The notes under the pieces: generated by a model | Database searches by the model: none | Told to the model about the DNA's origin: nothing | The model's input: the letters and a program-made list of their open reading frames with translations, nothing else | Translations under genes and position numbers: made by a program | Source of the DNA: Streptomyces sp. NBC_00576 | Lineage (GTDB): Bacteria; Actinomycetota; Actinomycetes; Streptomycetales; Streptomycetaceae | Assembly: GCF_036345175.1 (NCBI RefSeq) | Contig: NZ_CP107780.1 | Coordinates: forward strand, 6,386,001 to 6,450,000 | Length of the DNA: 64,000 bases | Direction: 5' to 3' | Shown here: piece after piece, positions 40,676-48,528 of the stretch | Position numbering within the stretch: position 1 is the first letter of the stretch | How the letters are laid out: the number at the start of each line of letters is the position of its first letter

Positions 40676-41317
40676 ATGTCAGCTATCCGTCTCCTCGTGC
40701 TCGGCGCGGTCCGTCAGCACGGGCGGGCCCACGGCTACCAGGTGCGCAACGACCTGGAGTACTGGGGCGCGCACGAGTGGTCCAACGCCAAGCCCGGCTC
40801 GATCTACCACGCGCTCAAGCAGATGGCCAAGCAGGGCCTGCTGATCGCGCACGAGATCGCCCCTTCCACGGCCGGCGGCCCGCCGCGCACGGAGTACGAG
40901 ATCACCGAGGCCGGCACCGAGGAGTGCTTCAGGCTCGTGCGCGAGGCGCTGACCTCGTACGACCAGAAGATGGACGTCAAGTCGGCGGCGATCGGCTTCA
41001 TGGTCGAACTGCCGCGCGCCGAGGCCGTGGCGCTCCTGAAGGAGCGGATCCGGGGGATCGAGGCGTGGCGGGCCTCGGTCACCGAGCACTACGTGCCCGA
41101 GGACGGCCCCGAACAGCTCGGCCATATCGGCGAGATCATGAACCTCTGGATCCACACGGCCGACGCCGAGGCCGAGTGGACGCTGGGTCTGATCACCAGG
41201 ATCGAGGGCGGGGCGTACACCTTCGCGGGGGAGGGCGAACCGTTCGTCGGCATCCTGGCGGAGGGCGAGGAGAACCCGTACGCGTCGGAGGAGCGGCACC
41301 CCGGCGACTGGCGGTAG
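40676..41317 (+). CDS. PadR-family transcriptional regulator
   Basis: The 213-residue protein has the PadR winged helix ('RLLVLGAVRQHGRAHGYQVR', 'KPGSIYHALKQMAKQGLLIA', 'PPRTEYEITEAGTEECFRLV') and a C-terminal helical dimerisation domain. Such repressors bind a drug-like ligand and release an adjacent multidrug ABC transporter, which here starts 83 bp later. The predicted operators (41326-41384) lie between it and that transporter. Start ATG 40676. Confidence 0.92.
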   Translation: MSAIRLLVLGAVRQHGRAHGYQVRNDLEYWGAHEWSNAKPGSIYHALKQMAKQGLLIAHEIAPSTAGGPPRTEYEITEAGTEECFRLVREALTSYDQKMDVKSAAIGFMVELPRAEAVALLKERIRGIEAWRASVTEHYVPEDGPEQLGHIGEIMNLWIHTADAEAEWTLGLITRIEGGAYTFAGEGEPFVGILAEGEENPYASEERHPGDWR

Positions 41318-41325
41318 CCGCACAT

Positions 41326-41384
41326 TAATCAAGTTTGACCAATGCTCACGGGCGCGCTACTTTGGATCGGTAATCAAGTTTGAC
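41326..41384 (+). promoter_or_regulatory. Promoter and twin operators of the ABC exporter
   Basis: TAATCAAGTTTGAC is present twice, at 41326-41339 and 41371-41384, 45 bp apart, each with the inverted element TCAA-GT-TTGA. The first overlaps a -35 TTGACC (41335-41340); 17 bp further is -10 TACTTT (41358-41363). The second copy follows the expected transcription start. The RBS GAGGAGGA precedes the GTG at 41401. This is a good candidate for repression by the PadR protein. Confidence 0.75.
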
Positions 41385-41400
41385 TAGCGAGGAGGATTCT

Positions 41401-42357
41401 GTGGCCGACGCGGCGATCACCGTCGAAGGCGCACACAAGAAGTACGGCGGCACCCACGCACTGGCCGGACTCGACCTCCTGGTCGCCCGCGGCACGGTGC
41501 ACGGCGTGCTCGGGCCGAATGGCGCGGGCAAGACGACCCTGGTCCGGATCCTGGCCACGCTGCTCAGGCCCGACGGCGGCCGGGTCGAGGTGGCCGGTCA
41601 CGACGTGCTGACCGAGGCACGGGAGGTCCGTTTCCGCATCGGCCTGCTCGGCCAGCACGCGGCGCTCGACGAGAAGCTGAGCGGCCGGCAGAACCTGGAG
41701 ATGTTCGGCCGCCTCTACCGCCTGGGTGCCCGCCACGCGCGCGTGCGGGCCGGTGAACTCCTCGCCCGCTTCGGACTCGCGGACACCGGTCGCAAGGCGG
41801 TCCAGCACTACAGCGGCGGAATGCGCCGCCGCCTCGACCTCGCCGCCTCCCTCATCACCGACCCGGAGGTGCTGTTCCTGGACGAGCCGACGACCGGCCT
41901 CGACCCGCGCGGCCGCACCGAGGTGTGGACCGCGGTCCGCTCCCTCGTGGGCGGCGGTACGACGGTCCTGCTCACCACGCAGTACCTGGAGGAGGCCGAC
42001 CAGCTCGCCGACCGGGTCTCGGTCGTCGACCGGGGCCGGGTCGTCGCCGACGGCACCCCGGACGAGCTGAAGGCCGCCACGGGCGGCGACCGCATCGACG
42101 TCGTCCTGCGCGACGCGGGCCAACTGGGCGCGGCCGTCGCCCTGTTGCCCGTACCCGCAGAGGGCGTTTCGGTGGACCCCGACCGGCGGCTCCTGAGTGC
42201 CCAGGTCACCGACCGGATGGCGGCGCTCTCCGGGGTCGTACGGGCCCTGGAGGCGGCCGGGATCGAGGCCGAGGACATCGCGCTGCGGCGCCCGACGCTG
42301 GACGAGGTGTTCCTGGACCTCACCGGGGGCGACGAACGGACGAAGGAGGCCGCGTGA
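41401..42357 (+). CDS. ABC transporter ATP-binding protein, DrrA type
   Basis: A 318-residue ATPase with Walker A 'VLGPNGAGKTTLVRILATLL', signature 'QHYSGGMRRRLDLAASL', Walker B 'EVLFLDEPTTGLDPRGRTEV' and H-loop 'TVLLTTQYLEEADQLADRVS'. A C-terminal tail ends 'LRRPTLDEVFLDLTGGDERT', typical of DrrA-type drug exporters. It energises the permease encoded next, whose start overlaps its stop. It exports an unknown hydrophobic compound; regulation by the upstream PadR protein is likely. Confidence 0.94.
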   Translation: MADAAITVEGAHKKYGGTHALAGLDLLVARGTVHGVLGPNGAGKTTLVRILATLLRPDGGRVEVAGHDVLTEAREVRFRIGLLGQHAALDEKLSGRQNLEMFGRLYRLGARHARVRAGELLARFGLADTGRKAVQHYSGGMRRRLDLAASLITDPEVLFLDEPTTGLDPRGRTEVWTAVRSLVGGGTTVLLTTQYLEEADQLADRVSVVDRGRVVADGTPDELKAATGGDRIDVVLRDAGQLGAAVALLPVPAEGVSVDPDRRLLSAQVTDRMAALSGVVRALEAAGIEAEDIALRRPTLDEVFLDLTGGDERTKEAA

Positions 42358-43166
42358 CGACGTACGGGATGAGGAGCGGTGTTCCGGCCCCGGCACCGGG
42401 GGCACCGGGCACGCGCGCGTTGACCGACTGCTGGACCATGACCCGCCGCGAACTCGCCCACTGGGCACGGCAACCGGTCCAGGTGCTGGTCGGGCTGGTC
42501 TTCCCGGTGATGCTGCTGCTGATGTTCGGCTATCTGGTCGGCGGCGGGCGGGACGTCGCGGGCGACTACGTCGACTTCCTGGTGCCCGGCATGCTCGTGC
42601 TCACCATGGCCTTCGGCCTGGAGGGCACGATGCTCGCCGTCACCCAGGATCTCAACAAGGGCGTGATCGACCGCTTCCGGTCGATGCCCATGGCCAACGG
42701 CGCGGTCCTGGTGGGTCGTTCGGCCGCCGACATGCTCCAGTCGGCGCTGGGGCTCGCCGTGATGCTCGCGGTGGGGTACGCGATCGGCTGGCGTGCCCAC
42801 GGGGGCGTGGCGGCCCTCCTGGGAGCCGTGGGCCTGCTTCTGCTCTTCCGGTTCGCCATGCTGTGGATCGGCATCCAGCTGGCCATGGTGGCCGGCAAGC
42901 CGGAGCTGGTGCAGGCGGTCCAGATCCTGGTCTGGCCGGTCGGCTTCCTGTCCAACGCCTTCGCCACCCCCGAGTCCATGCCGGGCTGGCTGGGCACGGC
43001 CGTCCAGTGGAACCCGATGTCCCAGACGGCCACCGCGGTACGCGACCTGTTCGGCAACCCCGGCGGCGAACCCGGCCACCTCTGGGCGGCCGTCGTCTGG
43101 CCCCTGGCCCTGCTTGCGGTCTTCTTCCCACTGGCGGTACGGAGGTTCGGGCGCCTGAGCCGGTAA
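42354..43166 (+). CDS. ABC-2 type transporter permease, DrrB type
   Basis: The 270-residue protein has about six membrane segments: 'VQVLVGLVFPVMLLLMFGYL', 'YVDFLVPGMLVLTMAFGLEG', 'SALGLAVMLAVGYAIGW', 'ALLGAVGLLLLFRFAML' and 'AAVVWPLALLAVFFPLAV'. It contains the conserved cytoplasmic loop 'GVIDRFRSMPMANGAVLVGR'. Its GTG start overlaps the ATPase stop (GTGA), giving coupled translation. It forms the membrane channel of the exporter. Confidence 0.93.
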   Translation: MTTYGMRSGVPAPAPGAPGTRALTDCWTMTRRELAHWARQPVQVLVGLVFPVMLLLMFGYLVGGGRDVAGDYVDFLVPGMLVLTMAFGLEGTMLAVTQDLNKGVIDRFRSMPMANGAVLVGRSAADMLQSALGLAVMLAVGYAIGWRAHGGVAALLGAVGLLLLFRFAMLWIGIQLAMVAGKPELVQAVQILVWPVGFLSNAFATPESMPGWLGTAVQWNPMSQTATAVRDLFGNPGGEPGHLWAAVVWPLALLAVFFPLAVRRFGRLSR

Positions 43167-43175
43167 GGCGGGGCC

Positions 43176-44603
43176 CTAGTGATGAAAACCGGTGGCTGCG
43201 TCCCTGTCGTGCGTCGACGGACGCGGCTGCCGGCGCAGTTCGGGCAGCAGCCGCTCCAGGTCCTCCAGGAACAGCTCGGCGAGGTCCGCGGAGAACCCGT
43301 TGCGGCATACGACCCGCAGTACGGACAGGTCCTGCCGGTTCTCCGGGAAGGTGTACGCGGGCACCAGCCAGCCGCGCTCACGCAGCCGCCGCGAAACGTC
43401 GAAGACGTCGTACGCGGTCACGTCCGCCCCGGTCGTGAAGGCGAACACGGGCAGCTCGTCGCCCCGCGTGAGGAGCCGGAAGTCGCCCAGCTCCTCGATC
43501 CGCCCGGCGAGGGAGCGCGCCACGTCCCGCGTGGACTGCTGCACGGCCCGGTAGCCGTCGCGGCCCAGCCGCAGGAACGTGTAGTACTGCGCGACGACCT
43601 GGGCTCCGGGGCGCGAGAAGTTGAGCGCGAACGTCGGCATGTCGCCGCCGAGGTAGTTCACGCTGAAGACGAGCTCCTCGGGGAGGGCCTCCTTGTCCCG
43701 CCACAGCGCCCAGCCGACGCCCGGGTAGACCAGCCCGTACTTGTGCCCCGAGGTGTTGATCGAGGCCACGCGCGGCAGCCGGAAGTCCCACACCAGGTCC
43801 TCGTCCAGGAAAGGCGCCACCATGGCTCCTGAGGCCCCGTCGACGTGTACCGGGATGTCGAGCCCGGTCCGCTCCTGAAGGGCGTCCAGCGCCGCGCACA
43901 GCTCGGCGACGGGCTCGTAGGACCCGTCGAAGGTGGACCCGAGGATCCCGACGACCCCGATGGTGTTCTCGTCGCACAGGTCGGCCGCCGCCTGCGGATC
44001 GAGATGGAACCGCTCGCCCTCCATGGGCACCTGGCGCGCCTCGACCTCCCAGAAGTTGCAGAACTTGTCCCAGCAGACCTGCACGTTGACGCCCATGACG
44101 AGGTTCGGCCGGACATCCCGCCCTGGATACCGGTCGGCGTTGCGCGCCGCCCACCGCCGTTTCAGCGCCATCCCGGCGAGCATGCACGCCTCACTCGAAC
44201 CGGTGGTCGAACAGCCCACGACGGCGGCCGGATCGGGCGCGTTCCACAGGTCGGCGAGCATCGCCACACAGCGCCGCTCCAGCTCGGCCGTGCGCGGGTA
44301 CTCGTCCTTGTCGATCATGTTCTTGTCCCGGCACTCGCCCATCAGGACGCCGGCCTGCGGCTCCATCCAGGTGGTGACGAAGGTGGCGAGGTTGAGCCGC
44401 GAGTTGCCGTCGAGCATCAGTTCGTCGTGCACGAGCTGGTACGCCGTCGTAGGTGGCAGCGGGGCGTCCGGGAGCCGGTGTGTGGGCGGGGCCTCGGTCA
44501 TGCCGCCGACCGGATTGGCCTCCCCGAAGAAGGGGTTGACGGCGAGCCTGCGCCCGTCGCCCTTGTCGTCAGGTGTTTCGCTGTCCCCACGATGCAGTGG
44601 CAT
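43176..44603 (-). CDS. gadB: Glutamate decarboxylase
   Basis: The 475-residue PLP enzyme has the GAD signatures: 'GNSRLNLATFVTTWMEPQAG', 'TTGSSEACMLAGMALKRRW', the PLP lysine in 'SINTSGHKYGLVYPGVGWAL' (Lys288 from the ATG at 44603), 'HVDGASGAMVAPFLDEDLVW'. It decarboxylates glutamate to GABA, consuming a proton. No antiporter is adjacent. The ATG at 44603 ('MPLHRGDSETPDDKGDGR') is chosen; a longer N-terminus is unlikely. It is convergent with the ABC permease gene. Confidence 0.93.
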   Translation of the reverse strand: MPLHRGDSETPDDKGDGRRLAVNPFFGEANPVGGMTEAPPTHRLPDAPLPPTTAYQLVHDELMLDGNSRLNLATFVTTWMEPQAGVLMGECRDKNMIDKDEYPRTAELERRCVAMLADLWNAPDPAAVVGCSTTGSSEACMLAGMALKRRWAARNADRYPGRDVRPNLVMGVNVQVCWDKFCNFWEVEARQVPMEGERFHLDPQAAADLCDENTIGVVGILGSTFDGSYEPVAELCAALDALQERTGLDIPVHVDGASGAMVAPFLDEDLVWDFRLPRVASINTSGHKYGLVYPGVGWALWRDKEALPEELVFSVNYLGGDMPTFALNFSRPGAQVVAQYYTFLRLGRDGYRAVQQSTRDVARSLAGRIEELGDFRLLTRGDELPVFAFTTGADVTAYDVFDVSRRLRERGWLVPAYTFPENRQDLSVLRVVCRNGFSADLAELFLEDLERLLPELRRQPRPSTHDRDAATGFHH

Positions 44604-44633
44604 ACCTACGACGGTAGGGCCGGGCCGCGGGGC

Positions 44634-44664
44634 TTGCACCTAACGCAGCGTGAGGAAGCAGTGT
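44634..44664 (+). promoter_or_regulatory. MerR-type promoter of the TipA-like gene with 19-bp spacer
   Basis: TTGCAC (44634-44639) and CAGTGT (44659-44664) are separated by 19 bp, the over-long spacing typical of MerR-activated promoters. Within it lies an inverted repeat CCTAACGC-A-GCGTGAGG (44639-44655, one mismatch). This is the layout of autoregulated tipA promoters. The start codon is 27 bp downstream of the -10. Confidence 0.7.
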
Positions 44665-44691
44665 GGAGTGCGTACCGAGAAGGGGGCGGAA

Positions 44692-45453
44692 GTGAGCTAC
44701 AGCGTGGGACAGGTCGCCGGCTTCGCCGGCGTCACGGTGCGTACCCTGCACCACTACGACGAGATCGGCCTCCTCGTGCCGGGCGGACGCAGTCACGCGG
44801 GCCACCGGCGCTACGACGACGCCGACCTCGACCGGTTGCAGCAGATCCTGTTCTACCGGGAGCTCGGGTTTCCGCTCGAAGAGGTCGCCGCCCTGCTGGA
44901 CGATCCGAAAGCGGACCCGCGCGCGCAGTTGCGCCGTCAGCACGAGCTGCTGACCGCCCGGATCGAACGGCTCCAGCAGATGGCGGCGGCCGTGGAGCAC
45001 GCCATGGAGGCACGCAGAATGGGCATCAACCTGACACCCGAGGAGAAGTTCGAGGTCTTCGGCGACAAGGACCCGGAGGCACACGCGCAGGAGGCCGAGC
45101 GCCGCTGGGGCGGCACGGAGACGTACGCGGAGTCGCAGCGCCGCGCGGCCTCGTACACGAAGGACGACTGGAAGCGCATGCAGGCCGAGGTGACCTCCTG
45201 GGGCGAGCGCTACGACGCCCTGATGGCCGCCGGTGGGCCCCCGTCCGGCGAGGCCGCCATGGCCATGGCCGAGGAACACCGGCGGCACATCACCAAGTGG
45301 TTCTACGAATGCACGTACGAAATCCACCAGGGTCTCGCCGACATGTACGTGTCCGACGAGCGTTTCAAGGAGTTCTACGACTCCATGCGCCCCGGCCTCG
45401 CCGAGCACCTCCGGGAGGCGATCACGGCGAACGCGGCCCGGCACACCGCGTAG
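44692..45453 (+). CDS. MerR-family regulator with TipAS ligand-binding domain
   Basis: The 253-residue protein has a MerR HTH (about 1-70: 'YSVGQVAGFAGVTVRTLHHY', 'GHRRYDDADLDRLQQILFYR'), a coiled coil, and a TipAS-like domain (about 115-250: 'SYTKDDWKRMQAEVTSWGER', 'HITKWFYECTYEIHQGLADM'). TipA binds thiopeptide antibiotics and activates its own promoter. GTG 44692 is chosen over upstream frames because GGGGGCGGA precedes it and the family begins with YSVGQ. The promoter is described separately. Confidence 0.92.
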   Translation: MSYSVGQVAGFAGVTVRTLHHYDEIGLLVPGGRSHAGHRRYDDADLDRLQQILFYRELGFPLEEVAALLDDPKADPRAQLRRQHELLTARIERLQQMAAAVEHAMEARRMGINLTPEEKFEVFGDKDPEAHAQEAERRWGGTETYAESQRRAASYTKDDWKRMQAEVTSWGERYDALMAAGGPPSGEAAMAMAEEHRRHITKWFYECTYEIHQGLADMYVSDERFKEFYDSMRPGLAEHLREAITANAARHTA

Positions 45454-45497
45454 ACACACCTCGTGGACGTACCTCGTAGAGGCGACCTGGTCCGGGG

Positions 45498-45863
45498 CTA
45501 CTCCCGGACCAGGACCACCGCGGTCCCGTACGCGCACACCTCCGTGCCCACGTCCTGCGCGTCCGTCACGTCGAAGCGGAACGCCAGCACGCCGTTGGCG
45601 CCACGTGCGCGTGCCTGCTCGATGAGACGTTCCATTGCCTGGTTGCGCGTCTCGACGAGGGTCTTGGTCAGCCCCTTCAGCTCACCGCCGATCATCGACT
45701 TCAGCCCGGCCCCGATCTGGCTGCCGAGATGCCGTGACCGCACGGTCAGCCCGAAGACCTCACCGATGACCTGCTCCACCCGGTAGCCGGGGATGTCGTT
45801 CGTCGTCACGACCAGGACGTCGGACTGAGGTCCCTGGCCGCCGCCGTACTCTTCGATGCCCAT
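45498..45863 (-). CDS. YbjQ/heavy-metal-binding-domain family protein
   Basis: The 121-residue protein matches the YbjQ family: 'VLVVTTNDIPGYRVEQVIGE', 'VRSRHLGSQIGAGLKSMIGG', 'MERLIEQARARGANGVLAFR'. The fold is a pentameric alpha-beta ring annotated 'heavy-metal-binding', although metal binding is not shown for most. Start ATG 45863. Confidence 0.9.
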   Translation of the reverse strand: MGIEEYGGGQGPQSDVLVVTTNDIPGYRVEQVIGEVFGLTVRSRHLGSQIGAGLKSMIGGELKGLTKTLVETRNQAMERLIEQARARGANGVLAFRFDVTDAQDVGTEVCAYGTAVVLVRE

Positions 45864-45999
45864 AACCTCACAGGGTGGTCCCAGTTGCCGCACAGCGCAC
45901 CCCGGAGTGGCGCATGGAAGCTGAGGGAACCTGGAGGGGTCACCTTGCGTTGATAGCTTTGGCCCCCTCATCTCTGCCAAGCCTCAGGAGCCCGGAACA

Positions 46000-46887
46000 G
46001 TGACGACGCTTGCCCTCGGACCGAGCTGGCTGGACCCGGACTACCTGTTGGACCAGTTCGGCATCTGGGGTCTGCTCCTGATCGTGTTCGCCGAGTCCGG
46101 CCTGCTCATCGGCTTCTTTCTGCCGGGCGACGCGCTGCTGTTCACGGCGGGTCTGCTGATCACGGCGGGCACGCTGGACTTCCCGCTGTGGGGCGCGATC
46201 GCCCTGATCTGTGTCGCAGGGGTCCTCGGCGACCAGGCGGGTTACATGTTCGGCAAGAAGGTCGGCCCGTCGCTCTTCACGCGCCCGGACTCCCGCCTCT
46301 TCAAGCAGGAGAATGTCGCCAAGGCCCACGAATTCTTCGAGAAGTACGGTCCGAAGTCGCTTGTCCTGGCCCGCTTCGTGCCCATCGTGCGCACGTTCAC
46401 GCCGATCATCGCCGGCGTCAGCGGCATGAAGTACCGCTCGTTCGTCACCTGGAACATCATCGGCGGCGTCCTCTGGGGCGCGGGCGTCACCCTGCTCGGC
46501 TCCTGGCTCGGAAAGATCGACTTCGTCAAGAAGAACATCGAACCGATCCTGCTGCTGATCGTCCTCATCTCGGTCGTCCCGATCATCATCGAGTTCGCCC
46601 GGGCCCGCAGCAAGGCCAAGAAGAACCCGCCCCAGCAGCCCCAGCCCCCGGCCCAGCAGCAGTACCCGGCCCCGATGGACGACGCGACCACTCAGCTGCG
46701 CCGCATCCCCCCGGCACAGCAGCAGGACGATTACCCGCAGCAGTACGGCCAGAACCAGGGCTACGACCAGGGTTACGACCAGCCCTACGCCCAGCAGCCC
46801 TACACCCCGCAATACCCCCAGGGCTACCAGCAGGACCACCAGGACCAGCAGCAGTACCCGTACAACAACGGCTACCCGCAGAACTGA
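46000..46887 (+). CDS. DedA family membrane protein with Gln/Tyr-rich C-terminal tail
   Basis: A 295-residue protein. Residues 1-205 form the DedA (SNARE-associated/VTT) fold: 'YLLDQFGIWGLLLIVFAESG', 'GFFLPGDALLFTAGLLITAG', 'VLARFVPIVRTFTPIIAGVS', 'NIIGGVLWGAGVTLLGSWLG'. DedA proteins are flippases or transporters for undecaprenyl phosphate or phosphatidylethanolamine. The last 80 residues are a disordered Pro/Gln/Tyr-rich tail with repeated QGYDQGYDQ and YAQQPYTPQYPQGYQQ, absent from most homologues. The start is GTG 46000. Only the 136 bp upstream separate it from the divergent YbjQ gene. Confidence 0.92.
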   Translation: MTTLALGPSWLDPDYLLDQFGIWGLLLIVFAESGLLIGFFLPGDALLFTAGLLITAGTLDFPLWGAIALICVAGVLGDQAGYMFGKKVGPSLFTRPDSRLFKQENVAKAHEFFEKYGPKSLVLARFVPIVRTFTPIIAGVSGMKYRSFVTWNIIGGVLWGAGVTLLGSWLGKIDFVKKNIEPILLLIVLISVVPIIIEFARARSKAKKNPPQQPQPPAQQQYPAPMDDATTQLRRIPPAQQQDDYPQQYGQNQGYDQGYDQPYAQQPYTPQYPQGYQQDHQDQQQYPYNNGYPQN

Positions 46888-47092
46888 CCTGTCCTGGGCG
46901 CCGCCCGAAGCGACAGCGGAGGCTTGCGAGGCACAGTCCGGAGGCTCGCCCGTCGACCACCTGCGCGGAGTGCCAACGGCAGACGAAGCCGACCGCGCCC
47001 GGATCAGCCGCTCTCACGCCCGCCGTCCCGGGCCCGTGCTCCTCACAGCAACGGAGTCCGGGCGACGGGCGTGGTCGTGCCGGTCCGTACGG

Positions 47093-47717
47093 TCAGAGGC
47101 GGATCGGGAGGTGGGCGGGGCCTCGCAGGCTCAGCAGGCCGTTCCAGCGAACCTCGCCCGCCTGTTCCACGTCCGGGAAACGGCGGACCAGTTCCCCGAT
47201 GGCGACCCGTCCCTGGATCCGGGCGAGTGCCCCGCCGAGACAGTAATGGGCACCGCCGCCGAAGGTGACGTGGCGGCGCGCGTTCTCGCGGTCGAGCCGC
47301 AACCGGTCGGCGTCCGGGCCCCAGAAATCCTCGTCGCGATTGGCACCAGCCAGGCTGGCGAGGACGATCGCGCCGGCCGGGATCTCTTGTGTTCCGCCAC
47401 CCGGTGGGGACGGAGGGTGATGCGCCGGGCGAGGTGGACCGGCGGTTCGTAGCGGAGCAGTTCCTCGATCGCGTTCCGGGCGAGTTCGGGCGTGGTGTGC
47501 AGGAGCCGGAGCTGGTCGGGATGGCGCAGCAGCGCGAGGGTCCCACCGGAGATCAGGTTGACGGTCGTCTCGTAGCCGGCGACGTAGATCATGGCCACCT
47601 GGGCCACCAGTTCGTCGTGGTCGAGCCGGTCGCCGTCGTCCTCGGCGTCGATGAGGGCGGTGAGCAGGTCGTCGCCACGGTCGTGGCGCTTGCGGCGTTC
47701 CTCACCCGAGCCCTCGA
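47093..47717 (-). pseudogene. Cytochrome P450, 5'-truncated and frameshifted
   Basis: Two consecutive frames together encode a normal P450 C-terminal half: 'RKRHDRGDDLLTALIDAED', 'VAMIYVAGYETTVNLISGG' (I-helix), 'EELLRYEPPVHLARRITLRP' (ExxR region), and after a frame change 'IPAGAIVLASLAGANRDED' and heme ligand 'VTFGGGAHYCLGGALARIQ'. The frame breaks near 47385-47392, where a CACA dinucleotide duplication fits a 2 bp insertion. Upstream of about 47717 an in-frame TAG stops the frame and the N-terminal half is missing. It cannot make a working P450. Confidence 0.88.
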
Positions 47718-47907
47718 TCTACGGCTGTCGGCGGCCGTCCTGGTACTCATCCTGCTGTCGATCGAGGTGTCCAACATCCTGCCGACCCTGCCGGGTCAAC
47801 TGGGCACCAGCCTTCCATGCCCAGCAAATACTTCCCCAGATCCCGCTGGGGATGATCACAATGGTCGGAAACACATTTCCACGTGACCGATCGGAACGGG
47901 ATTCACG

Positions 47908-48366
47908 ATGACCGAACAATGGAATACCGATACTCCGCGGGTGATTCAACTCCCCTCGGGACGGCTGATTCGGGGACGGGGGCTCAGGTATGACCTCCCG
48001 GAGGGCCAGACACCCACACTCGCTGTCCACTTAACGGATCACCAGCCACCCGATCCGGCGTGGGAGTCCCTGTGGGTCCCTTGGCGGGACTTCTGGCTTC
48101 CTGCCGACCCCGGCGACGCGATGCGCAAGCTCCGCGTCGCCTATGAGCGCGCCACGAGCGAACGCGTCGAGGTCTGTTGCGGGGGCGGGGTCGGGCGGAC
48201 CGGTACGGCACTGTCCGCGATGTGCGTCTTCGAGGGCATGGACCCCAAGGAAGCCGTGACCTGGGTGCGGCGGAACTACCACTCCCGTGCGGTCGAGGTG
48301 CCCTGGCAACGGCGGTTCATCCGCCAGGTCTTTGCCTCCGCCGGGCCTGACTCGCGGCAGTCGTAG
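47908..48366 (+). CDS. Protein-tyrosine-phosphatase-like protein
   Basis: A 152-residue protein with the P-loop CX5R(S/T) motif: 'VEVCCGGGVGRTGTALSAMC' (Cys91 and Arg97), then 'MDPKEAVTWVRRNYHSRAVE'. The upstream acid-loop region contains 'WVPWRDFWLPADPGDAMRKL', where the general acid Asp is likely. It is the size of bacterial dual-specificity phosphatases. Substrate unknown. Start ATG 47908 after a 17 bp AT-rich stretch; it lies downstream of the dead P450 gene, divergently. Confidence 0.85.
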   Translation: MTEQWNTDTPRVIQLPSGRLIRGRGLRYDLPEGQTPTLAVHLTDHQPPDPAWESLWVPWRDFWLPADPGDAMRKLRVAYERATSERVEVCCGGGVGRTGTALSAMCVFEGMDPKEAVTWVRRNYHSRAVEVPWQRRFIRQVFASAGPDSRQS

Positions 48367-48528
48367 CCGCGTCGGCCCCCGCGCGCGGGGGATACATCGA
48401 TCCCAAGCAGGGACTACCACGGAATACTGAGTGGCCGGACATATGACCGAACATGCCCGAATGAATTCACCGCTCAGGAAGTCCGGCGTGGCCAGGAACC
48501 GCGCGAAGTCGGCTGCTGGAACCCGGCG
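48367..48528. other. Convergent intergenic gap
   Basis: Between the phosphatase-like and the exporter gene stops the sequence contains no clear gene, hairpin or repeat, apart from short GC-rich inverted segments near 48378-48388 (CCCGCGCGCGGGG). Confidence 0.5.
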
